The notes: generated by a model from the sequence alone, not told the origin. A stretch of DNA of 64,000 nt from an uncultured Caulobacterales bacterium (GCA_937928165.1 CALFVT010000004.1:297935-361934); one strand, 5' to 3'; positions 1 to 9,419 are shown, numbered from the stretch's first letter. A program made the numbers and translations.

Positions 1-1
1 C

Positions 2-1000
2 ATTGACCCCTTAGCAGACGGCATAGACCTTGCGCCGTTTAGTGCTCTTTTAACTCATCCAAATATCACCAAAGTCATGCACGCCGCCCGTCAAGATATG
101 GAGATATTTTATAGTCTATGCGGGAAAGTCCCTGCGCCTATTTTTGACACCCAAATCGGGGCTATGGCATTGGGCTATGGGGATTCTGTTGGCTATATGG
201 CGCTTGTCAAAGGCCGCCTTGGCCTTAATTTGGATAAAGGCGCGCGGTTTACCGACTGGTCCCGTCGCCCGCTATCTGACAAACAGCTTTCCTATGCCCT
301 CGCCGATGTGACCCATTTACGTGATCTTTATCCAGCCATGATTGATGAGCTAGCAGAGCGCGGACGACTTTCATGGATTGAGGAAGAAACCTTACCCCAA
401 ATGCGTGAAGACCTCTATACATTTGATAATGAAGCCGCATGGGAGCGCCTTCGCGTGCGTAACCCGCGCCCTGAAAACATGGCCGTCCTTAAAGCTGCCG
501 CAGCCTGGCGAGAAGAGCAAGCCAAGCGCCGCAATATCCCGCGCCGCCGGGTACTCAAAGACGACGCTCTTTATGACATTGCCCAAAACAAACCCCGCAA
601 CACCGAAGCTTTGGCCCGCCTAAGAGGCGTTCCAAAAGGCTTTGCCAACTCCAAAAGCATTGGCGGACTTATTGAAGGAATTAATTACGCTTTAGATAAC
701 ACCAAAGATTATGCACCGTTTATTCCAAAACCAAAAAATATGCCGCCCCATCTCGGGCCGACTGTTGAAATGCTGAGGACATTACTACGCCTATGTACGG
801 AATATGAAGATATCGCCCCACGGCTTGTGGCGAATAATAGCGACATCGAACAAATTGCTGCCTTTGGCGAAGATGCAGATGTTGCTGCCCTATCTGGATG
901 GCGGCGCGAGGTGTTTGGCGACAAAGCCTTAGCTTTATTAGCGGGTAAAATTGCGCTACGTTTGGATGGCCGCAAGGTCAAAGCCGAAACCCTCAGCTAA
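2..1000 (+). CDS. rnd: Ribonuclease D, 5' end outside the window
   Basis: 3'-5' exoribonuclease that trims the 3' ends of tRNA precursors and other structured RNAs. The reading frame is open from base 2, and residues before the first internal ATG (base 77) already match RNase D (IDPLADGIDLAPF then HAARQD), so the true start lies left of the window. The DEDD exonuclease domain continues through the AYALADV-like segment LSYALADVTHLRDLYP, which carries the last catalytic Asp, and an HRDC-type region follows (RRNIPRRRVLKDDALYDIA). It is followed after 2 bases by rluA on the same strand, so the two are likely co-transcribed. Identity is confident; only the N-terminal part is missing. Confidence 0.93.
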   Translation: MDPLADGIDLAPFSALLTHPNITKVMHAARQDMEIFYSLCGKVPAPIFDTQIGAMALGYGDSVGYMALVKGRLGLNLDKGARFTDWSRRPLSDKQLSYALADVTHLRDLYPAMIDELAERGRLSWIEEETLPQMREDLYTFDNEAAWERLRVRNPRPENMAVLKAAAAWREEQAKRRNIPRRRVLKDDALYDIAQNKPRNTEALARLRGVPKGFANSKSIGGLIEGINYALDNTKDYAPFIPKPKNMPPHLGPTVEMLRTLLRLCTEYEDIAPRLVANNSDIEQIAAFGEDADVAALSGWRREVFGDKALALLAGKIALRLDGRKVKAETLS

Positions 1001-1002
1001 TC

Positions 1003-1680
1003 ATGCCGCTGCCCTTACCTTTGCGGCGAGATTTTACTTATGAGCCGCCGCCCGCCGCGCCTCTGAACATTTTATATCAAGATGATGATCTCATCTTTAT
1101 TGATAAACCCGCCGGGCTTTTGTCCGTCCCCGGAAAGGGGCCCGATAAGGCGGATTGTGTCGTCTCTCGTCTACACGCTCTTTATGATGACGCTCTACTC
1201 GTCCACCGCCTTGATGTGGCCACCTCTGGGGTTATGATTTTTGCCCGAAATCCACAGGCCCAAAGGCATTTAGGATTACAATTTGAAAAACGCTATACAC
1301 AGAAAATTTATACCGCCCATATTGCGGGGCATATTCACGGCGAGAGCGGCTATGTAAATCTACCGCTTTGCGCGGATTGGCCCTATAGGCCGCGGCAAAT
1401 GGTCAGCTTTGAACATGGCAAACCCTCAACAACTCATTGGATAAAAAACGATCAAAACCAAAGCTCTACGTGCGTGTCTTTACTTCCAATCACGGGCCGG
1501 TCTCACCAATTACGTGTGCACATGTGGGCCATGGGCCATCCAATATTAGGCGACAGAATTTACGCGCCAGATAATATATTTAACGCTACAGACCGCCTGT
1601 GCCTTCATGCCCAGAGCCTGACTGTGCGCCGCCCAAACGGCGGAGAGCCCATAAGCATCACCTCCCCTTGTCCGTTTTAG
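1003..1680 (+). CDS. rluA: RluA-family pseudouridine synthase
   Basis: Isomerises uridine to pseudouridine in RNA; the E. coli namesake acts on 23S rRNA U746 and tRNA U32. The 225-residue protein has the catalytic motif HRLDVATSG (Asp in HRLD) and the N-terminal block ILYQDDDLIFIDKPAGLLSVPG, which resembles RluA rather than the longer RluC/RluD proteins. There is no S4 domain, and the length matches RluA. The ATG lies 2 bases after the rnd stop, suggesting translational coupling. The exact RNA target is inferred from length and motif similarity. The gene ends 12 bases from a convergent photolyase gene. Confidence 0.85.
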   Translation: MPLPLPLRRDFTYEPPPAAPLNILYQDDDLIFIDKPAGLLSVPGKGPDKADCVVSRLHALYDDALLVHRLDVATSGVMIFARNPQAQRHLGLQFEKRYTQKIYTAHIAGHIHGESGYVNLPLCADWPYRPRQMVSFEHGKPSTTHWIKNDQNQSSTCVSLLPITGRSHQLRVHMWAMGHPILGDRIYAPDNIFNATDRLCLHAQSLTVRRPNGGEPISITSPCPF

Positions 1681-1692
1681 GTTCGTTATAGT

Positions 1693-3243
1693 CTAAAGAT
1701 AATCACCCTTCGCTGGAACAAGGCCGCTTAAAAACTCTTCTGCTTGATTAAGTAGAGTGGTTTTATGTCCAGGCTCCATTTTCGTCCAGTTCCGATAGGC
1801 CATTCCCATACGCGGATTACCAGAAAATTTATTATCATGACGATTTATGAAATGCCAATAAAGGCTATTAAACGGACAAGCCTTAGGGCCCGTTTTTTCT
1901 TTCACATTATAACGGCAGGACTTGCAATAATTTGACATGCGGTTGATATAGGCTCCGCTACTCGCATAGGGCTTGGAGCCCAAAAGACCGCCATCACCAA
2001 ATTGGCTCATGCCCAGTGTATTCGGTAGCTCCACCCATTCAAAAGCATCAAGATAAACCGCCAAATACCATTCATGCACTTGTTTTGGGTCTGCCCCAAT
2101 TAAAAGCGCAAAATTACCCGTTATCATTAAGCGCTGAATATGATGGGCATAGGCGTAATCTCGGGTCTGTCCAATGGCTTCGGATAAGCAGTGCATATCG
2201 GTTTCGCCGCTCCAGTAAAAATCGGGCAAATCTCGCTGCGCGTTCAGGGCGTTTTCATCCACATAGCCCGGCATCTTATACCAATAAATACCGCGTATAT
2301 ATTCCCGCCATCCAATGATTTGGCGGATATAACCTTCCGCCGCATTAAGGGGCGCATGGCCAGAGTAAAAAGCCTGCTCCACGGCGCAGCAAATTTCTAG
2401 CGGCGTAAGTAAGCCGATATTAAGGTAAAAGGATAAAAGCGAGTGGAATAAAAACGGCTCCCCCGTCATCATTGCGTCTTGATAATCTCCAAATTCCGGC
2501 AAGCTTCGGTCTATAAAATAACGTAACACCTGCCGCGCATTTTCGCGGGTGACGCCGTAAAAGAAATTATCAAGGCTTCCAAACCGCGCCGAAAATTCCA
2601 ACTTCACCATATCCATAACATCTCGGGTTATTACATCTGGCGGAAAGCTCATATTCGGCGGCAGGTTCAGCCCTGTTTTTGGCGGTTTTCGGTTTTCACT
2701 ATCATAATTCCATTGACCGCCAACAGGTTTATCCCCGTCCATCAGCAGCCCCGTCTTGCGGCGCATGTTTCGGTAGAAATACTCCATCCGTAATTGTTTA
2801 CGCTCCTCTGCCCATTGGGTAAATTCATCATGGGTGGCAATAAAACGGTGATCCGGCGAAATAGTTACGGGTAAGCCAAAATCATCTTGCCACGACTGCA
2901 CGGTCTTAAATACTCGGTATTCAGACGGCTCCGTGAGGTGTATATGCTTTAAACCGTCAATGTCCCTAAAGGTGCGCCGTATTTCTTCGGTGAAGCTGTG
3001 CGTATTATCAGGGTCTGTGAGTTTTACATAGCGAACTTCCCATCCATCATATTTAAGGTTTTGGGCGAAATGGCGCATGGCGGAGAATAAGAAGACTAAT
3101 TTGGCTTTATGGTGGGCGACTATGTCTGTTTCATTCCTTACTTCACACATTAAAATCACGCTATTGCTACATTCATTCGCAGTAAGCGGCGTTAAATCAA
3201 AGGTTAGTTGATCGGCAAATATAGGGATAAGCGTTTTTGACAT
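1693..3243 (-). CDS. FeS-type cryptochrome/photolyase (PhrB/CryB-like)
   Basis: Flavoprotein of the bacterial iron-sulfur cryptochrome/photolyase group, whose studied members repair (6-4) photoproducts using blue light. The C-terminal part carries the group's cysteine pattern (YCKSCRYNV then ACPFNSLYWHF) plus an upstream Cys, and a FAD-binding region with IIGWREYIRGIYW. The N-terminal domain starts with a DUF-like cryptochrome segment (IPIFADQLTFDL). I chose the ATG at 3243 (MSKTLIPIF); the frame is open to a TTG at 3264 and in-frame ATGs at 3258 and 3252. It is divergent from a DUF2256 gene and an SDR, a combination often found around such photolyases. Repair specificity is inferred. Confidence 0.88.
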   Translation of the reverse strand: MSKTLIPIFADQLTFDLTPLTANECSNSVILMCEVRNETDIVAHHKAKLVFLFSAMRHFAQNLKYDGWEVRYVKLTDPDNTHSFTEEIRRTFRDIDGLKHIHLTEPSEYRVFKTVQSWQDDFGLPVTISPDHRFIATHDEFTQWAEERKQLRMEYFYRNMRRKTGLLMDGDKPVGGQWNYDSENRKPPKTGLNLPPNMSFPPDVITRDVMDMVKLEFSARFGSLDNFFYGVTRENARQVLRYFIDRSLPEFGDYQDAMMTGEPFLFHSLLSFYLNIGLLTPLEICCAVEQAFYSGHAPLNAAEGYIRQIIGWREYIRGIYWYKMPGYVDENALNAQRDLPDFYWSGETDMHCLSEAIGQTRDYAYAHHIQRLMITGNFALLIGADPKQVHEWYLAVYLDAFEWVELPNTLGMSQFGDGGLLGSKPYASSGAYINRMSNYCKSCRYNVKEKTGPKACPFNSLYWHFINRHDNKFSGNPRMGMAYRNWTKMEPGHKTTLLNQAEEFLSGLVPAKGDYL

Positions 3244-3342
3244 GTTGTGCATACGCATGAGCAACCAAATAGGCTTGGTTTAAAGCGTGATTTCATAGCT
3301 CCTTTCACACGTCTTTTTAGGCGTGAGCGCCGTATATAGACT

Positions 3343-3492
3343 ATGGCAAAACATAAAAAACCTCATCTTCCGCAAAAAGACTGCATCACCTGTGGGCGGC
3401 CCTTTGCATGGCGCAAAAAATGGGAAGCTGTGTGGGAGGATGTAAAATATTGCTCAAAACGCTGCCGTCGTGAAAAGGCCAAACGCATATGA
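3343..3492 (+). CDS. DUF2256 small zinc-finger-like protein
   Basis: A 49-residue gene. The product contains [14 protein letters not shown] and [10 protein letters not shown], i.e. CxxC...CxxxC, the signature of DUF2256, a short presumed zinc-binding family of unknown biochemical role. DUF2256 proteins are commonly found next to, or fused with, cryptochrome/photolyase-type proteins, and here the divergent neighbour is exactly that. The stop codon overlaps the ATG of the downstream SDR (ATGA), so translation of the two is likely coupled. The start ATG is the only one in frame that gives the full motif. Confidence 0.88.
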   Translation: MAKHKKPHLPQKDCITCGRPFAWRKKWEAVWEDVKYCSKRCRREKAKRI

Positions 3493-4232
3493 TTGATTTA
3501 TCCTCTTTTCAGCCCAACATGCGCATAGCGGTCATCGGCGCTAGCGGCGGGATTGGCCACGCCCTCACCGCCCATCTTGCGGCGAATGAGCATAGCGCGC
3601 AGATTTTTGCCTTATCACGAAGCGGGGACGCCCAAGCCCATCCAAAAGTCACCCCGCTTCGGTTTGATTTTACCCAAGAACAAAGCCTGATGGACGCACA
3701 AGACACCATGAAAGCGGCAGGTGAATTTGACCTCATCATTATCGCAACAGGGCTTTTACATGGCCAAGACCTCGCCCCAGAGAAAAACATACGGGCCATG
3801 TCCCATAATGGCTTTGCGCAAAACTTCTTGATTAATACGGCGGGACCGGCCCTCTGCGCAAAATATATGCTGCCGCTCTTGCGCCATGATCGCAAAACGG
3901 TTTTTGCCGCCCTCTCCGCCCGTGTGGGGTCTATATCTGACAATCGCCTCGGCGGGTGGTATGCCTACCGGGCGTCTAAGGCGGCGCTGAATATGGTAAT
4001 AAAAACCCTTGCCATAGAACATGGACGGCGCTTGAAACAGGCCGCCATTATCGGCCTTCATCCCGGCACAGTCGACACAAAACTGTCAAAGCCGTTTCAA
4101 AATAATGTCCCCGACGGGAAATTATTTACCCCTGAGCAAAGTGCGGGCTATCTATTAGGGGTTATTAACCGCGTAAGCGCCGAGCAAAGCGGGCAGGTTT
4201 TTGATTGGGACGGCAAAACCGTTCCCGCCTAA
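3489..4232 (+). CDS. SDR oxidoreductase, C-factor (CsgA-like) type
   Basis: NAD(P)-dependent short-chain dehydrogenase of 247 residues. The cofactor loop is GASGGIG near residue 17 and the catalytic YxxxK is YRASK. The segments SARVGSIS and [14 protein letters not shown] are typical of the C-factor/CsgA-like branch named after Myxococcus. The substrate is unknown. It overlaps the DUF2256 stop by 4 bases, and its stop overlaps the hdaA stop in convergent orientation. The cluster photolyase, DUF2256, SDR suggests a shared light- or DNA-damage-linked regulon; this is context inference only. Confidence 0.82.
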   Translation: MIDLSSFQPNMRIAVIGASGGIGHALTAHLAANEHSAQIFALSRSGDAQAHPKVTPLRFDFTQEQSLMDAQDTMKAAGEFDLIIIATGLLHGQDLAPEKNIRAMSHNGFAQNFLINTAGPALCAKYMLPLLRHDRKTVFAALSARVGSISDNRLGGWYAYRASKAALNMVIKTLAIEHGRRLKQAAIIGLHPGTVDTKLSKPFQNNVPDGKLFTPEQSAGYLLGVINRVSAEQSGQVFDWDGKTVPA

Positions 4233-4900
4233 CCTCGTAATATCTTCGCTGCAAAGCGTTTCGTTACATCTTGTTTTTCGGCGCGGGCATAATGTTCAAT
4301 CCGCGCTATATTTTCGCTCAAAATAGACAGATTACGCGGACAATGGATAAGTATATAATCAACGACACTTTTATCAATCTCGCGGCCATAGTCGGAAAAT
4401 ATCTTGCGTACAATCGGCTCTAAAAGCGTCTCATCAGGCGGTGCTAACGGTGCGATGGTTAGGTTCTTCAGGCGAGAACGTAAGTCCGGCAGCCGTATTT
4501 CCCAGCGGCTTGGGTCTTGACGGTCAGTTAAAAGCAAAGACTTTACATCCCCATTTAGTGCCATGTTAATAAGAATAAACAAAGCTTCTTCGGACCATTT
4601 CTGCGCATCATCTACGCAGATAATCTGCCGCCGGCATTCACTCACCCGAAGCGGGTTATCAAGCGCGAGGATCTGCCCGCCGCTTTCTTTGGCAAAGGCA
4701 TGAAGGAGGTGAGATTTCCCCGTCCCCGCCGGGCCAATCAGAGCGATAATATTAGACGGCCAAGCTTGTGGGCGGCGGAGCCATTTCACCGCCTGTTCAT
4801 TACATCCCGTTTGAAAAAACGTCTCAAAACTTTGCGGCGCAGGCGGCACAAGGTCAAAGGCCGTTTGCTGCGGCATGGGCTCTAATGATCTAGGGGTCAT
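4229..4900 (-). CDS. hdaA: HdaA-like regulatory inactivator of DnaA
   Basis: AAA+ protein related to the DnaA ATPase domain but lacking the C-terminal DNA-binding domain IV, at 223 residues close to Hda/HdaA. It has a Walker A (GPAGTGKSHLLHAF), a Walker B (ICVDDAQKW) and a terminal lid region. HdaA works with the beta clamp to stimulate ATP hydrolysis by DnaA, limiting re-initiation; the N-terminal QTAFDL resembles the clamp-binding QxxFDL peptide. It is 5 bases downstream of the DUF2066 gene on the same strand, an arrangement familiar in Caulobacterales and relatives. Confidence 0.88.
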   Translation of the reverse strand: MTPRSLEPMPQQTAFDLVPPAPQSFETFFQTGCNEQAVKWLRRPQAWPSNIIALIGPAGTGKSHLLHAFAKESGGQILALDNPLRVSECRRQIICVDDAQKWSEEALFILINMALNGDVKSLLLTDRQDPSRWEIRLPDLRSRLKNLTIAPLAPPDETLLEPIVRKIFSDYGREIDKSVVDYILIHCPRNLSILSENIARIEHYARAEKQDVTKRFAAKILRG

Positions 4901-4905
4901 TACGC

Positions 4906-5931
4906 TTACTGAAGATAATCACTCCGCCCGATAATAATGCCCATATCTGGATCAGATTTAAGGACGACCCCTTTAAAGAACAGCTCATTTGTTAGGCGCT
5001 GTAAATCCCCGCCGTAGCTAAGGGTCATGAGCGCCCCATCTTTTGAGATCGCGTCGAGCCGCGCGGACTGTATTTGCGCGCTGTCATTAATCACGTCTTG
5101 AAGCTGCTGCCAATCCGATTGGGAGCTAAATAAAACGGAGACAGGCAAATCCTGTGCACTCGCCGCCAAAGATACGGAGGCTTGTTTCCAATCATCTTGA
5201 AGGCGTTCTACTGCCGCCGCAACGGCAAGCTCAAGACTGGGCCCCGTGACCGTTCCTAAATTACGGGCTGTGCGGGAATTAAGAGATATATCCGTTAGGC
5301 TCACCGCATAGCCTTGCAAGGTTTCATCAGCGCTAAGGGCAAGCACTTGGTTTAGATTATAGCCCGCCGCAAGCCGTGCCGCTGCGTCTATGTTTCCACT
5401 CGCTATCGCAGGGTCAAATCCTTGCTCGCTTTGCGCCACTACAAGCGGCGTTAAAGCATGCTCATAACCACCCTTGGTTAAAACATCGCTTAAAGCCGTT
5501 TCATCAAGGCGAAAGAACGGAACCACAAGGCGGTTTTGCGCTTGTGATGAAAATAGGCTGAGCCGGTTAGCCTGTAAAAACCTGCGCACTTCATTGGGAT
5601 TAAACGCAATGGTTACATCCCCAAAATAGCGCTGGGCTGTGCGTTGTTCATTTGAAATTTCTAGCGCGCGGATCATGCGGCCAATCATTTCCGGCGTTGG
5701 TTCCGGCACGCCGCGCGCCGCAGTTTCCGACGGCAAGGTTACGCGGCGCAGCATAATCGCCGCCGCCTGCGCTTGCCCGTCTTGAAGGGCAATCTCCTGC
5801 GCTTCAATGGCCGTGGCCCCTTGGGCATCAACAGCAATATTCGTCACCGTAAACGGGTCGGCCGCATGGGATAGGCCTGCCGAGAAAACAGAAAAAACGG
5901 TGAGAATAAATATGAATATATAACGTGTCAT
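4906..5931 (-). CDS. DUF2066 domain exported protein
   Basis: Exported protein of 341 residues with a clear signal peptide (residues 1-24, cut after SHA). The mature part starts DPFTVTNIAVDAQGATAIEAQ and continues with the ALxxGQAQA, MIRALEI and YFGDVTIAFNPNEVRRFL blocks typical of DUF2066, a family whose role is unknown. It lies just upstream of hdaA on the same strand and is divergent from purM. This purM / DUF2066 / hdaA order is widely conserved in alphaproteobacteria, but no function follows from the sequence. Confidence 0.82.
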   Translation of the reverse strand: MTRYIFIFILTVFSVFSAGLSHAADPFTVTNIAVDAQGATAIEAQEIALQDGQAQAAAIMLRRVTLPSETAARGVPEPTPEMIGRMIRALEISNEQRTAQRYFGDVTIAFNPNEVRRFLQANRLSLFSSQAQNRLVVPFFRLDETALSDVLTKGGYEHALTPLVVAQSEQGFDPAIASGNIDAAARLAAGYNLNQVLALSADETLQGYAVSLTDISLNSRTARNLGTVTGPSLELAVAAAVERLQDDWKQASVSLAASAQDLPVSVLFSSQSDWQQLQDVINDSAQIQSARLDAISKDGALMTLSYGGDLQRLTNELFFKGVVLKSDPDMGIIIGRSDYLQ

Positions 5932-6086
5932 ATGCTTCAGTTAGCTTGTAATTATGGAAATTCAAAGACGTTAAGGGTTAAAATACACAGTTATTTCACC
6001 TCGGCGCTATCAATTCCCTGCATTTTAGTTGTAAGCCGCCTAAAAATAGGCAATTTAGCGCCCGCAAACTAAAGATAAGAATCATT

Positions 6087-7115
6087 ATGCCGGATATAGA
6101 TAAATCCCCTCTGACCTATGCCGATGCAGGCGTTAGTATTGATAAAGGTGATGCCCTGATTGACCGCATTAAGCCCTTTGCCAAAGCCACACGCCGCGCC
6201 GGGACCGATAGCGCCCTTGGCGGGTTTGGTGGAGCTTTTGACCTTAAGGCTGCTGGCTATGATGATCCCATCTTAATTTCGGGTACAGACGGGGTTGGGA
6301 CTAAACTCCGTATTGCGATTGATACGGGCTTACTCGGCACAGTCGGCATTGACCTGGTCGCCATGTGCGTCAATGATATCCTAGCACAAGGGGCAGAGCC
6401 GTTATTCTTCCTTGATTATTTCGCTACAGGACATCTCAGTAATGATAAGGCTGCACAAGTCATTAAAGGCATTGCCGATGGCTGCCTTGATGCAGGCTGC
6501 GCCCTGATAGGCGGAGAAACAGCAGAAATGCCGGGCATGTACGACGGAGATGACTTCGACCTCGCAGGTTTTGTCGTCGGCGCCGTTGAGCGTAAGCAAG
6601 TCTTACCTCGCCATGATGATATGGCGGCAGGGGATGTGCTGATCGGCCTTGCTTCGAGCGGGCCTCATTCCAATGGTTATTCACTTATACGTAAAATCGT
6701 AGAACGCTCAGGCCTAGGCTGGACGAATGCCGCGCCGTTTGAGACGGGTAAAACACTGGGCGAAGCGCTGTTAACGCCGACGCGAATATATGTTCGGCAG
6801 CTCCTGCCTTTGCTAAAATCAGGCCGCATTAAAGGCCTTGCCCATATTACCGGCGGCGGCCTGACGGAAAACACACCGCGCATGTTACCTGCCCATCTGG
6901 CACCTTCATATGATCTGTCATCCTGGGAGCGGTCAGCCGTGTTTAACTGGCTGCAAGAGATCGGCGGCATCGCCGAGCCGGAAATGCAGCGCACATTTAA
7001 CTGCGGCATTGGCATGGTGCTTTGCGTCTGCGCAGATGAAGCTATGCCGCTAATGGCAGAGCTAATTGACGCGGGAGAGACCGCGTCCATTATTGGTCAA
7101 TTAAACGCCGTATGA
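6087..7115 (+). CDS. purM: Phosphoribosylformylglycinamidine cyclo-ligase
   Basis: AIR synthetase, fifth step of purine synthesis: converts FGAM to AIR with ATP in the cytosol. The 342-residue product has the PurM signatures LTYADAGVSIDKGDALIDRI, SGTDGVGTKLRIA, MCVNDILAQGAEPLFFLDY, GGETAEMPGMY and HITGGGLTENTPRMLP. The length is normal. The stop overlaps the start of purN by 4 bases (ATGA), so the two are coupled. The 155-base gap upstream is a divergent promoter region shared with DUF2066. Confidence 0.97.
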   Translation: MPDIDKSPLTYADAGVSIDKGDALIDRIKPFAKATRRAGTDSALGGFGGAFDLKAAGYDDPILISGTDGVGTKLRIAIDTGLLGTVGIDLVAMCVNDILAQGAEPLFFLDYFATGHLSNDKAAQVIKGIADGCLDAGCALIGGETAEMPGMYDGDDFDLAGFVVGAVERKQVLPRHDDMAAGDVLIGLASSGPHSNGYSLIRKIVERSGLGWTNAAPFETGKTLGEALLTPTRIYVRQLLPLLKSGRIKGLAHITGGGLTENTPRMLPAHLAPSYDLSSWERSAVFNWLQEIGGIAEPEMQRTFNCGIGMVLCVCADEAMPLMAELIDAGETASIIGQLNAV

Positions 7116-7708
7116 GCCCGCAGCCCGTTAAAGCCGCCCTTAAAAAGCGCGTTGCGGTATTAATATCCGGGCGCGGCTCTAATATGGCGGCCCTCGCCGA
7201 AGCTGCAAGAGCGCCTGGTTACCCCGCAGAGATTTGTCTTGTTATCTCTAATCGTCCCAATGCCGGCGGGTTAGAACTTGCAAGAGAGTTTGGAATAAAG
7301 GCCTTGTCTATCGACCACAAAAACTATCCCAGCCGCGAAAGCTTTGAGGGCGACCTCCATGAAGCCTTAATCGACGCCAATATTAACCTTATTTGCTGCG
7401 CGGGGTTTATGCGGGTCTTAACCCCTTATTTTACGAGGCAGTGGCCGAATAAAATACTCAATATTCACCCATCTCTTTTGCCAAAATATAAAGGGCTTAA
7501 CACCCATCAACGGGCATTGGATGCGGGCGACACCCATCACGGCTGCACAGTTCACTATGTCAATGAAGACCTCGACGGCGGGGCGGTGATTGCCCAAACC
7601 GAGATTAAGATAAATGCAGGTGATACCGCCGAGAGTCTCGCAAAACGGCTTATACCCCATGAGCATAAACTTTATGTGGGTAGCTTGGAAAAGGTTATAA
7701 AGGGCTAA
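7112..7708 (+). CDS. purN: Phosphoribosylglycinamide formyltransferase
   Basis: GAR transformylase using 10-formyl-tetrahydrofolate, third step of purine synthesis. The 198-residue protein shows VLISGRGSNMAALAEAA at the N-terminus, the catalytic NIHPSLLPKYKGLNTHQRAL block (Asn, His) and HHGCTVHYVNEDLDGG with the Asp. It is coupled to purM by a 4-base overlap and probably transcribed from the same promoter. Nothing unusual. Confidence 0.97.
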   Translation: MSPQPVKAALKKRVAVLISGRGSNMAALAEAARAPGYPAEICLVISNRPNAGGLELAREFGIKALSIDHKNYPSRESFEGDLHEALIDANINLICCAGFMRVLTPYFTRQWPNKILNIHPSLLPKYKGLNTHQRALDAGDTHHGCTVHYVNEDLDGGAVIAQTEIKINAGDTAESLAKRLIPHEHKLYVGSLEKVIKG

Positions 7709-7756
7709 CCTCATTTTTATATGATGACCTATGTCCTCTCTTAATGCCTGCAAAAC

Positions 7757-7773
7757 TTAAGGCATCATTAACC
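7757..7773. promoter_or_regulatory. CtrA-box-like site upstream of the TadG-like gene
   Basis: Perfect match to the full CtrA recognition sequence: TTAA, seven bases (GGCATCA), TTAACC. It lies about 100 bases before the TadG-like start. CtrA controls pilus and flagellar genes in Caulobacter and relatives, which fits the gene downstream. An eight-base match with fixed spacing is expected about once or twice by chance in 64 kb, so the position in a promoter gap is what makes it credible. Confidence 0.5.
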
Positions 7774-7874
7774 CTTTCTTTCAAAGGTTTCTTTAACCTT
7801 TTATAGTAGTCTAGCCATCTAGAGCATTAGGTGTTTTTCTATTTCTCATAGCGAAGCATCCATAGGTGGGACTT

Positions 7875-9359
7875 ATGAAGACAACTAAATTATATAACCT
7901 CTTACGAGATTTTAAAAGCGATACCCGCGGTAATTTTGGCGTCATGGCGGCGACAACGGTTTTGGGCCTCATAAGTGCCATTGGTCTTTCTGTGGACGGC
8001 CAGCGCGTTTACACACACAACGCTAAGACCCAATCTGTTGCGGACGCGGCAGGATTAGCGGCCGCCATTCACGCCAGTAGCAATGGCGGCATGGTGCCAA
8101 CCGAGGGCGCAACCGGCGTTTTCGTAGAAGGCCAAACCTATAACGCAGAAGAACTAGGGTTTGAATTAACAACAGGCGAAACAATTACTTTCAAGGTTGA
8201 TTACGACGAATCTGCCCGTGAAGTCACCGTCACAACGACGGGCACGGTTACCCCACTCATGTTGCAGCTCATTGGTAAAAATGAGATTACGACTTCTGCA
8301 AGTTCGACTGTAAAATTTCAAGAGCCCGATGACCTTAAACCCGCTAGTGTTCTATTCGTCCTCGATGAATCCGGCTCTATGTGGTTTGATGATTTACCCA
8401 TTGTTAAGAACAGCCGTCCCGTCGAGGCTGTAAGGCGAGTACAAGCCCTTCGTGATAATATGAACAGTCTCAATAATCGCCTCCGCGCACTTGGTGCTGA
8501 TAGGCAATCCGCCCCCGATAATAATTTCTTACGAACAGGCATTGTAACTTTTAATAATGGCCCTGTTACGACACGAGATCAGTTTGGACGGTTGATTACT
8601 TCCAATGAGCAAGGCCCCGCAGGTCCCGTGAAACTTGTTGTGCCTATGGATTGGAAATCAATTTCACCAGATATTATTAACAACCAAATCAACCCTTTCG
8701 GAGGGACTAATTCCGCGCCAGCCATTACAGAGGCCGTACGAATTATGCGGGAAGAAGAAAGAATTCATGGCGTCGATGAAAACGGCGACCCCGCCGCAGA
8801 ACGCTATATGATTTTTATGTCTGACGGTCAAAACAGCACCGGGTCTCAAGCAATTAATTGGCGTCATCAAGCTGGGACTGGGTTTTTTCGCCGCTTTGTT
8901 AATGAAAATGTTTGTATAAGGCGAAACTTTTTTACGCAGGCTTGCTTACAATTTGAAAGAAGACGTGTTGAGCAAAGATGGGACGTTGACATCCAAGGCA
9001 CATCACCACCCGCAAACCAGAACTGGCAAGAAGGTGTTTATGCCACGCGCGAAGATAATCAAACCGTTAATCGGTGCAATCGCCTAAAAGACTCCGGTGT
9101 CAACATATACACAATCGGTTTTGCCCTCAGAGAAGGTGAGTTTTTTACAAATGAATGGAGATTTCAACCCGGCGGCAATCCATTCCGTTTCACCGTTGAT
9201 GTTGACCGTGAAGATTTACGGCGTGCCGTTAGTCTATTACGGGCCTGTGCGACAGATGATAGTACGTTCTTACTGGCAAATGATGCGGAACAATTAGAGA
9301 TCGCGTTTGAACAAATTGGTGTAGAAATCACCGAGAGCATTGTTCGCCTCACTAATTAA
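7875..9359 (+). CDS. TadG-like pilus-associated protein with VWA domain
   Basis: Predicted minor pilin/pilus-assembly protein of the Tad (tight adherence) class, 494 residues. The N-terminus has RGNFGVMAATTVLGLISAIG, the hydrophobic TadE/TadG segment, then DAAGLAAAIHA. A von Willebrand factor A domain follows, with the metal site DESGS near residue 163 and FMSDGQN. I chose ATG 7875 with AGGTGGG upstream; a GTG three codons earlier is in frame. No other tad genes are in the window, so it is an orphan here. A CtrA-type box is upstream and a strong terminator downstream. A short Cys-containing insert (about residues 340-360) interrupts the VWA fold. Confidence 0.8.
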   Translation: MKTTKLYNLLRDFKSDTRGNFGVMAATTVLGLISAIGLSVDGQRVYTHNAKTQSVADAAGLAAAIHASSNGGMVPTEGATGVFVEGQTYNAEELGFELTTGETITFKVDYDESAREVTVTTTGTVTPLMLQLIGKNEITTSASSTVKFQEPDDLKPASVLFVLDESGSMWFDDLPIVKNSRPVEAVRRVQALRDNMNSLNNRLRALGADRQSAPDNNFLRTGIVTFNNGPVTTRDQFGRLITSNEQGPAGPVKLVVPMDWKSISPDIINNQINPFGGTNSAPAITEAVRIMREEERIHGVDENGDPAAERYMIFMSDGQNSTGSQAINWRHQAGTGFFRRFVNENVCIRRNFFTQACLQFERRRVEQRWDVDIQGTSPPANQNWQEGVYATREDNQTVNRCNRLKDSGVNIYTIGFALREGEFFTNEWRFQPGGNPFRFTVDVDREDLRRAVSLLRACATDDSTFLLANDAEQLEIAFEQIGVEITESIVRLTN

Positions 9360-9382
9360 TCCATTAAATATTATTACAATTA

Positions 9383-9419
9383 AAAAAGGCCGCTCCTGTT
9401 TCCAGAGGCGGCCTTTTTC
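9383..9419. terminator. Bidirectional Rho-independent terminator
   Basis: GC-rich stem GGCCGCTCCTG / CAGAGGCGGCC with a TTTC loop and one mismatch, flanked by an A-run on the left and a T-run on the right. It sits between the convergent TadG-like gene and ndk and can end transcription in both directions. Confidence 0.85.

Noticed and set aside
1003..1680. Gene as RluC or RluD
   Set aside because: Lacks the N-terminal S4 domain and is 225 residues, matching RluA in length and N-terminal block.
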